This document shows, piece by piece, positions 9,013 to 15,747 of a DNA stretch of 53,226 nucleotides. Positions within the stretch are counted from its first letter, which is position 1. Each line of letters starts with the position of its first letter. The DNA is taken from NCBI GenBank assembly GCA_013388755.1, contig JACAEQ010000039.1, positions 1 to 53,226 on the forward strand, written 5' to 3'. Source of the stretch: Chloroflexota bacterium. GTDB lineage: Bacteria; Chloroflexota; Chloroflexia; Chloroflexales; Roseiflexaceae. A program made the position numbers and the translations under genes. The notes under the pieces were generated by a model. It searched no databases, was not told the origin of the DNA, and worked only from the letters and a program-made list of their open reading frames with translations.

Positions 9013-10371
9013 ATGCCCACCGCGATCAAGCTCAGTGTCATCGGCGCCGGAAGTGCGCAGTTCTCGCTCGGCCTGGTGAAAGATATCTGCCTGACACCTG
9101 GACTCGCGGGGAGTCTGGTGAGTTTCATGGATATTGACCGCGACCGGCTGGAGATGATCGAGAAGCTGGCACGGCGCTATGCTGCCGAGTTGGGCACCGA
9201 CCTGCGCTTTGAGCGCACCCTGGATCGCGCCGTTTCGCTCAGAGACGCCGATTTCGTGATCAATACCGGCTCGGTGACCAGCCACCACCATCAGCGCGCT
9301 ATGCGTGATCTGACGGCAAAGCACGGGTACTACTACGGCGGCGTCAATCTTGGCAGCCATGCGCAACTCGCCTTCATGCTGAGTGTCGCGCACGACATGG
9401 CGCGGATCTGTCCCGACGCCTGGCTCATACAATCGGGCAACCCGGTGTTCGAAGGCTGCACCCTGATGACCCGCGAAACCGGGATCAAGGTCTGCGGCCT
9501 GTGTCACGGCCACTATGGTGTCTACGAGATCGCCCTGACGCTCGGCCTCAACCCGCAGAAGATCACCTGGCAGGCGCCCGGGCTGAACCATAACATCTGG
9601 CTGACGCACTTCCTGTACGAAGGTCGTGATGCATACCCGCTGATTGACCAGTGGATCGCGGAGAAGGGCGAAGCCTACTGGCAGACTCATGTTGCCGAGC
9701 GTACCCACGACATTCAGATGTCGCGCGGTACGATTCATCAGTATCGAATGTACGGCCTGATGCCGATTGGCGATACGCCACGCCAGCAGCGCAACTGGTG
9801 GTATCACACCGATATCACCACGAAGAAGCGCTGGTTCGGCGAGCCATGGGGCGGCCCCGATACCGAACTGGCGCGACCTTTTTTCGTCGAGAACCTGGAG
9901 AAGCGGATCGCCGAGATGACACGCCTGGCGAATGATCCCGGGGCCAGTATGGTCGAGGCGTTCGGCAGTGAGAAAACGCGCGAGCAGCAGGTGCCAATCA
10001 TTGATGGTCTGGTCAATAACAATGAATACCAGGCGCAGGTGAACATCCCGAACAACGGCGCATTGCCCGGCGTCGCCGATGATGTGGTTGTCGAAGTACC
10101 GGCGATCGTCAATGTCAAAGGCATCCAGCCACTCCGCGTCCCGCCGTTGCCGAACAAGATCATGCTCGAAATGATCCTGCCCGAAGTGCTCGACATGGAA
10201 CGCGAACTGCTGGCGTTCAAAAGTGGTGATCGCTCGATGCTGCTGTGGAACGTGCTGAACAGCCCACAGACTCGCTCATATGACCAGGCGGTCGCAGTGC
10301 TCGATGAGTTGCTGGCCATGCCGGGCAATGAGGAACTGGCAGCGCGGTTCCAGTGGCCGAAGAACTGGTGA
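9013..10371 (+). CDS. NAD-dependent glycoside hydrolase family 4 protein, likely acting on alpha-uronides
   Basis: A 452-residue cytoplasmic enzyme. GH4 enzymes oxidise the C3 hydroxyl with NAD+, eliminate the aglycone and need Mn2+. Visible are the Rossmann start (VIGAGSAQF), SGNPV (N143-P144-V145), the metal-site CHG motif (C164-H165-G166) and GLNH with H193. The residues after the metal Cys separate GH4 subgroups; as I recall, CHG types are alpha-glucuronidases, while CHSV is seen in alpha-galactosidases and CHEV in alpha-galacturonidases. This points to an imported uronide. ATG 9013 has a perfect AAGGAGG at 8999-9005. Confidence 0.85.
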   Translation: MPTAIKLSVIGAGSAQFSLGLVKDICLTPGLAGSLVSFMDIDRDRLEMIEKLARRYAAELGTDLRFERTLDRAVSLRDADFVINTGSVTSHHHQRAMRDLTAKHGYYYGGVNLGSHAQLAFMLSVAHDMARICPDAWLIQSGNPVFEGCTLMTRETGIKVCGLCHGHYGVYEIALTLGLNPQKITWQAPGLNHNIWLTHFLYEGRDAYPLIDQWIAEKGEAYWQTHVAERTHDIQMSRGTIHQYRMYGLMPIGDTPRQQRNWWYHTDITTKKRWFGEPWGGPDTELARPFFVENLEKRIAEMTRLANDPGASMVEAFGSEKTREQQVPIIDGLVNNNEYQAQVNIPNNGALPGVADDVVVEVPAIVNVKGIQPLRVPPLPNKIMLEMILPEVLDMERELLAFKSGDRSMLLWNVLNSPQTRSYDQAVAVLDELLAMPGNEELAARFQWPKNW

Positions 10372-10373
10372 CA

Positions 10374-10411
10374 CGTTGCACGTACAACGTTGAACGTTCC
10401 CACGTGCAACG
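10374..10411. repeat. heptamer-derived hairpin between GH4 and PL22 genes
   Basis: CGTTGCACGT (10374-10383) pairs perfectly with 10402-10411. The spacer (10374-10425) again has a seven-base rhythm around ACGTTGA. There is no T run, so it is more likely an mRNA-processing or stabilising stem than a terminator. Confidence 0.6.
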
Positions 10412-10451
10412 TTCGACGTTTGACCCGTCACTGACAAAAAAGGAGTTCACT

Positions 10452-11642
10452 GTGATCGGCCAGACATGGCCTGCGGAAATAAGCGCGTTCACCGACGAGA
10501 AAACCGGACGGACAATCAAGAAGCTGACCGCAACCGGCAACAACGTCCATCTCTATTTTACTGAGAACTCGTTCGACTCGCGCGAGAACACGATTGTGTT
10601 CACATCGGATCGTGGCAGCGGCGAAGATCGCGCGCCACATGAAGATCCCTGCTATAACCTGTTCCGCATGGATCTCACCAGCGGAGAGATCACGCAACTG
10701 ACCGACGAACCCGGCGGGATCGGCAGCGTTACCAAAACGCCTGATAGCCGGATTGTGGTCTATATCACGGGCCGGCAGGTGCGCGCGCTCGATACCGCCA
10801 GCGGCGTGATCACAACCATCTATGAGGAAACCGGAGCATTCACGCCTGGCGCACCGTCGATCGCCGCCAACCGGCGTTATGTCGCCTTCTGCCGTAACGA
10901 GAAGGTCGACGTGCCGCGCGGGCCGAACTATGCCGGCTTCAAAGAGAGTTTCTACCGTATCAAAGACGGCCGGGTAACGGTCGCCTACCTTGATGGTACC
11001 GGTGCATTCGACGCCTGGCGCGATACCCACTGGCTCGGTCACTTTCAGTTCTGCCCCGATGATCCAACGATCGGCAGCTTCTGCCACGAGGGGCCATGGC
11101 ACCTGGTGACACAGCGCATCTGGTTGCTCGATTTTACGTCCCGCGCAGCGTTCCCCTGCTTCCGCCAGACGGAGCGCGACTCGGTCGGGCACGAGTTCTG
11201 GACGCAGAATGGGCTGATCTTCTTCGATAACCGCGGCCCCGGGCACGACGGGACGATCACCAGTAGTCGCACGCAGGCGGTGGCAACGGACGTTGCCGTG
11301 AAAGCGGCTCATGCTCCTGGCGACGAGGCGCCGTTCCGCCCGTACGTTGGCCTGGCCGACCGGCGTGGCTACGTCATCCGGCAGATTGATATGCCGTACT
11401 ACACCAATCACTACCACGCGAATCCTGATAACACTGTGCTTGTCGGTGATGACGTGGACGACCTGGTGCTGATCGACATCTCCGGCGACGAGGCCAGGCT
11501 GGAGCTTCTGGTGAGCGACCATGGCACTTCCTGGCATACCCAGAGCAGCCATTGCCATCCGACGTGGAGCTGGGACGGCAAACATATTCTGTATGCTTCA
11601 GATCGCGGCGGAAAGGTGAATCTGTATCTGGTGGAGCCTTAG
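10452..11642 (+). CDS. oligogalacturonate lyase-like (PL22) beta-propeller protein, copy 1
   Basis: A 396-residue protein related to the PL22 oligogalacturonide lyases, which cleave short uronate oligomers by Mn2+-assisted beta-elimination in the cytoplasm. Propeller-blade signatures include LDTASGVITTIYEE, and the family-typical end has the metal-ligand His in HCHPTWSWDGKHILYAS. A paralogue lies at 25367-26518. GTG 10452 has AAGGAG eight bases upstream. The protein stops right after NLYLVEP, where the paralogue has about ten more residues; the stop codon is shared with an inserted MITE, so the tail was probably trimmed. The family call is from motifs, not alignment. Confidence 0.75.
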   Translation: MIGQTWPAEISAFTDEKTGRTIKKLTATGNNVHLYFTENSFDSRENTIVFTSDRGSGEDRAPHEDPCYNLFRMDLTSGEITQLTDEPGGIGSVTKTPDSRIVVYITGRQVRALDTASGVITTIYEETGAFTPGAPSIAANRRYVAFCRNEKVDVPRGPNYAGFKESFYRIKDGRVTVAYLDGTGAFDAWRDTHWLGHFQFCPDDPTIGSFCHEGPWHLVTQRIWLLDFTSRAAFPCFRQTERDSVGHEFWTQNGLIFFDNRGPGHDGTITSSRTQAVATDVAVKAAHAPGDEAPFRPYVGLADRRGYVIRQIDMPYYTNHYHANPDNTVLVGDDVDDLVLIDISGDEARLELLVSDHGTSWHTQSSHCHPTWSWDGKHILYASDRGGKVNLYLVEP

Positions 11643-11797
11643 AGCCTACCCGAATAACGGACTGGATGTCATTGCGAGCGCGAGCGACGCAATCTCCTCT
11701 CGGGCCGGTCGATTGCGTCAGCCACGCTGCGCGCGCTGCAGGCGGTCGCCGGCGCTCCTCGCCATGACCGCATGCCCATGGGTTTTCGGATAGGCAC
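11642..11797. mobile_element. MITE-like element, copy A
   Basis: Terminal inverted repeats: the left end GAGCCTACCCGAATAACGG corresponds to the right end, whose reverse complement is GTGCCTATCCGAAAACC. The flanks are identical, TTAG at 11639-11642 and at 11798-11801, so the target duplication is TTA (TTAG if the shared G is counted). The interior has TGTCATTGCGAGCG and self-complementary stretches. There is no transposase. The upstream TAG stop is TA from the target plus the G that begins the element. Confidence 0.7.
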
Positions 11798-11887
11798 TTA
11801 GTAGGGGTTAGGAGTTGGATCAGTGATCTTCATGCGTTCGATGGACTTAACCCTTAATCCTTGCCCCAATAGTCTCAAGGATTTTCC

Positions 11888-12640
11888 ATGACGGACAACA
11901 ACGCCATTCCCCCCTTCCCCGCCGCCATCGGCGTGACGCATCTGCGCGTGTATGACACGCTGGCGCCCGATGGCCTGGTTGGCGGCAGCCCGCATGTCCA
12001 TTTTCTCTGCACCGAGTTGTATATCGTGATCGGCGGATATGGCGCGGTGCAGACACTCAGCGCCGCCGGCTTCCGCGAGATTGCACTCGAACCGGGCCGG
12101 CTGGTGTGGTTCACGCCAGGAACGATTCACCGCCTGATCAACCATGGCCAGCTTGAATTGCAGATTGTGATGCAGAATGCCGGCCTGCCCGAAGCGGGCG
12201 ATTTCGTGCTGACGTTCCCTGAACCGTTGCTGGCCGACGGGTCCGCATACTTCGAGGCCGCATCGCTCTCACCGCGCGGCGAAGTCTATGCCAGCAGCGA
12301 ACGTGCCGCGATGCGCCGGCGCGATCTGGCGGTTGAGGGGTTCAATGAATTGCGGCGGCGCTATGACGAGGAAGGTCAGGTCGCACTCGACCGGTTCTAC
12401 GATCTTGCGGTACGGCTCATCCGGCCAAAACTCGATTCGTGGCGCAACGTCTGGGAACACGGCCCGCTGGCAGCGGCGCACGCGACGGGCACGCAACTGG
12501 CAGCGCTGGCGGCGGGTCATATCGGTCACCTGCAGCGCGGTGATGCCTATGTTCTGCCGGCGCCTGCCGCACCACGGCGTCTGGGCGTCTGCGGTACGCT
12601 GGGCGTCTATCTGCCGGAAGGGGCACTGCAACCGGCATAG
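11888..12640 (+). CDS. cupin-domain protein
   Basis: A 250-residue soluble protein. The N-terminal ~110 residues are a cupin barrel with metal ligands in HVHFLCTELY (H-x-H-x4-E) and the later TPGTIHRLIN. The C-terminal ~130 residues match nothing I recognise. In pectin and alginate pathways the small cupin KdgF linearises unsaturated uronates made by lyases such as PL22; the position after a PL22-like gene makes a similar role attractive but unproven. AAGGA lies eight bases before the ATG. The TTAACCC-rich spacer upstream shows no clear promoter. Confidence 0.75.
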   Translation: MTDNNAIPPFPAAIGVTHLRVYDTLAPDGLVGGSPHVHFLCTELYIVIGGYGAVQTLSAAGFREIALEPGRLVWFTPGTIHRLINHGQLELQIVMQNAGLPEAGDFVLTFPEPLLADGSAYFEAASLSPRGEVYASSERAAMRRRDLAVEGFNELRRRYDEEGQVALDRFYDLAVRLIRPKLDSWRNVWEHGPLAAAHATGTQLAALAAGHIGHLQRGDAYVLPAPAAPRRLGVCGTLGVYLPEGALQPA

Positions 12641-12724
12641 CCGGGAACAGGTGGCGCATGTTCGTAGGTCACATCCCTCACCATCGCTGTGCAGGGATGA
12701 TTGCTGAATGATGTGAGGAACCAG

Positions 12725-15349
12725 GTGCCTGTGCTGCAAACCACTGTCCATGCCGGCGACCCGCTCCGGCCCTGGCTGGCGCTGGGACCATTCTACGAGG
12801 ACCTGTCGGCACAGGTCGAAGGGCTGACGCTCTTTGAGCACGCCGGTGCAACCACAGGTGCGGCACAGATGGGGGCGATCGCTGCCGAGGCGCGCGCGCT
12901 GCTCGCGGCGCCGATCCATGAGGGCGCTGAAGCCATGTTTCGCGAGCAGCGCGCGCGCTGGTGGCTGGTGCGCCTGCCGGAACCGTACCTCTCGTGGGGC
13001 AACTACTACATCAGCAATCATCTGGGTGCGATCCTGCTGACGACGCTGGTTCGCCCTCTGAGCGCCGGTGCGCGACGCTGGCGCCTGGCGCAGAACATCA
13101 ATGCTCGCGCGATCATGACCCTCGATGGCGTGGTGGTCTTCGATACTGCCGATCAGGCGCCACACGTTGAGCACGGCATGCGCCTGTATGAGTTCGAAGC
13201 GCCACTCGCGCCGGGCGAACACGCGCTTGGCCTGGCGTTGTTACGTCTGGGGCGTATGGCGCAGGTCGGCGCGCGTCTGGAATTGCTCGATGGCGATCTT
13301 CAGGTACGCATGCCGTCTGGTTCGCAAGTGGATGAGGAGGAACGCGCGCGGATCGAGTCGCAGGTGGCGGCGCTGTCGCTGGGGCGCGATCTGTTCTATC
13401 CTGGCGATGATGTGGTCCTGCGTGTCGCTGCGCTGGCGGGCAACGCACCCACGACGCCTATGCGGGTAACACTGCTTGGCCCGGCGATACCGAAGGTGTA
13501 TGGCGACAAGCCGTATGACGCGACCGGCGGGCGCAACTATGGCGCAACGCCACGGATCATCGAGCCAGGGTTCTCCGGTGAGGTGGTGCTGGCGCGTGGC
13601 GCTGATCTGCCGGATAGCAACTATCGCATCGTCTGTTCCTGGCACGATGTCGCCGGAAACACCGTCACCAGCGTCTCATTCGAAGTGCGCAAGGTTACGC
13701 CAGCGCCGCTCGTTCCCGGCTATGAGCGCATGGCAGAGCGCCGCACCCGCGCGCTGGAGTTCTTCGCCCATACCCGCGAGTGGCATCCGTCGCCACCGAT
13801 CTGGAACCAGGTCGCGCGCTATGGGCTCCAACGCTACGCCGATGTCGAAGAGCATGTCATTGCCGCGACATGCGCATTTCTCGACGCCCGAAAAGATTGC
13901 TCCGACTTCGCCATCCAGGGCCTGTTGCGGCTGGCGGCATGGGAGTCGAAGGAGCAACACCTCAGTACGGCAATAAACGCGCTCATGAAGCAGACGATCC
14001 TTGGTTTCAAATACTGGGTGGATGAGCCGGGCGATACCGTCATGTACATGGGTTCGGAGAATCATCGCCTGCTGTTCCATGTTGCCGAGTGGATGGCCGG
14101 GCAACTCTACCCACTGGAGGAGTTCAGCAATAGCTTGCAGCGTGGCCTGTTCCATGCCCTGAAGGGCCGTACCTACATGACCGAGTGGATCAGGCAGCGC
14201 GGGCGGTATGGCTTCGACGAATGGCATTCCAATGCCTATTACCCGATCTGCATTGCACCATTGCTGAACATCTATGATTTTGCGATTGACGAAGAGTACA
14301 AACTGCGCCAGATGGCGGGCGCGCTCCTCGATGTCATGTTCTTCAACCTGGCAGCCGACGGGTTTCGCGGCGCCTTTGGCACGACCCACGGTCGCAGCTA
14401 TGGCATTTACTGCAAATACGCCGATTTTGATGATACCGCCTCGACCTGCTGGCAACTCTTCGGCACAGGCGCCATGGTTGACGGGCCGTTCGGCATCGCA
14501 GCCGTCTCGCTGGCCACCAGTACCTATCGCCTCCCGAAGATTATCTATGATATCGCCACCGACACCCGTTCGGTCGTCGAGTCGCGCCAGCGTGCAGGCG
14601 TGCTTCCCAACAGCGCGCCACACGCCGATTTCGTCGTCTTTCGCACCCCCGATTACACGATGTCGGCAGTGCAGGACCATCGCAAAGGCGAGTATGAAAG
14701 CTCGACGCACGTTGCGCAGATTACGCTGCCGAACAAAGCGGCGATTTTCTGGAGTTGCCCGCAGACCAGTGGCGAGGGATCGGGCTTGCGACCCGACTAC
14801 TGGTCGGGCAACACGACGCTGCCGCGCGCCATCCAGTATCGCAATGTGCTGGCGTTGTCGTATCGCCTGACGGATCTCGCGTGGATGACACACTGTTTCT
14901 TCGAGCAAGGCCGCTTCGACGAGGTGCGTTTTGCGGGCAACTGGGCCTTCGCGCGCGCCGAGCAGGCATACGTGGCAATCTTCTCGGAGCATGGCCTGCA
15001 TGTGGGCGATGTCGGCCAGTATGCCGGGCGCGAACTCGTCTGCTCGGCGCGCGCAAATACCTGGCTGGCGGAGTGCGGCCGCAAGGCTGATTGGGGTTCG
15101 TTTGACGCGTTTGTGACCGCCATCCTGGCTGCGCCGCTCCATACCGACGACAACATGGTGATGTATCAGTCGCCGTCGATCAGGCGCTTCGTCGCCGGGT
15201 GGGACATCACGCCAACCGTGAATGATGAGCCGATCCCATTACGCGGCTATCCGCTGGTCGATAGCCCATGGGCGCAATCGCGCTTTGGGTCGGGTGAGTT
15301 TGTTATTCGCCATGGCGGCGAGGAGTATGGGATCTGGTTGAATCAGTAG
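12725..15349 (+). CDS. large (alpha/alpha)-toroid-like protein, candidate glycan lyase or hydrolase, paralogue 1
   Basis: An 874-residue protein of no family I can name. Residues ~1-330 look like beta-sandwich modules (ALGPFYEDL; MTLDGVVVFDTAD). Residues ~340-600 are helical and resemble the incomplete toroid of polysaccharide lyases. Three motifs are shared with the next large gene: SENH (N446, H447), WHSNAYY (500-506) and TTHGRSY (553-559). Asn, His and Tyr from such positions are the catalytic set in several toroid lyases, so these are candidate active-site residues. There is no signal peptide. I chose GTG 12725 because TGAGGA precedes it; a TTG at 12701 is also in frame. Both paralogues come out at exactly 874 residues. 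Confidence 0.7.
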   Translation: MPVLQTTVHAGDPLRPWLALGPFYEDLSAQVEGLTLFEHAGATTGAAQMGAIAAEARALLAAPIHEGAEAMFREQRARWWLVRLPEPYLSWGNYYISNHLGAILLTTLVRPLSAGARRWRLAQNINARAIMTLDGVVVFDTADQAPHVEHGMRLYEFEAPLAPGEHALGLALLRLGRMAQVGARLELLDGDLQVRMPSGSQVDEEERARIESQVAALSLGRDLFYPGDDVVLRVAALAGNAPTTPMRVTLLGPAIPKVYGDKPYDATGGRNYGATPRIIEPGFSGEVVLARGADLPDSNYRIVCSWHDVAGNTVTSVSFEVRKVTPAPLVPGYERMAERRTRALEFFAHTREWHPSPPIWNQVARYGLQRYADVEEHVIAATCAFLDARKDCSDFAIQGLLRLAAWESKEQHLSTAINALMKQTILGFKYWVDEPGDTVMYMGSENHRLLFHVAEWMAGQLYPLEEFSNSLQRGLFHALKGRTYMTEWIRQRGRYGFDEWHSNAYYPICIAPLLNIYDFAIDEEYKLRQMAGALLDVMFFNLAADGFRGAFGTTHGRSYGIYCKYADFDDTASTCWQLFGTGAMVDGPFGIAAVSLATSTYRLPKIIYDIATDTRSVVESRQRAGVLPNSAPHADFVVFRTPDYTMSAVQDHRKGEYESSTHVAQITLPNKAAIFWSCPQTSGEGSGLRPDYWSGNTTLPRAIQYRNVLALSYRLTDLAWMTHCFFEQGRFDEVRFAGNWAFARAEQAYVAIFSEHGLHVGDVGQYAGRELVCSARANTWLAECGRKADWGSFDAFVTAILAAPLHTDDNMVMYQSPSIRRFVAGWDITPTVNDEPIPLRGYPLVDSPWAQSRFGSGEFVIRHGGEEYGIWLNQ

Positions 15350-15351
15350 GC

Positions 15352-15708
15352 GAGAGACCAGAGGTCTACAATTTTATCAATCGCGGCCCGCTCGTGATGG
15401 GATTGCTGACCGGCAAATGCAGCGCCGAAACGACCTTCGGCGCCGACGATGTGTGTCGTTCGTGGAACCTTCACGAAGGCGACCGCGCGGTGATGCTCAA
15501 CGCCTGGAGGCGCCGCGGCGTGCTGACCACAGGTGGCCGTACCCTGGCGCAGGGGGCGCTCGGCTGGCTCTGGGCGCGAAGCGGGGCTCCAATCCCAATC
15601 ACAGGTTTCAAAACTGTGGCGCAGGTCGAAGAGAATGCCGGCGCGCTGCAGTTCGGCCCATTGATGACAGAACAGATGCGGCAGATTGAAGCGATCACGC
15701 GCACCTGA
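15352..15708 (+). pseudogene. C-terminal fragment of an aldo/keto reductase
   Basis: The frame begins EVYNFINRGPLVMGLLTGK and continues through WNLHEGDRAVML to PIPITGFKTVAQVEENAGAL, all typical of the last third of aldo/keto reductases. The catalytic Tyr/Lys part is missing. The fragment starts within three bases of the preceding stop codon. I read it as a remnant left when genes were rearranged between the two 874-residue paralogues. An internal ATG at 15394 would give only 104 residues, too little for a functional barrel. Confidence 0.8.
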
Positions 15709-15747
15709 CGCCTATCGCCTGTCGCCTACTGAAATACGAAAAGGCCC

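Noticed and set aside
13676-15142. 488-codon minus-strand frame opposite the first 874-residue gene
   Set aside because: No binding site and no recognisable motif, while the + strand frame is conserved in the paralogue.
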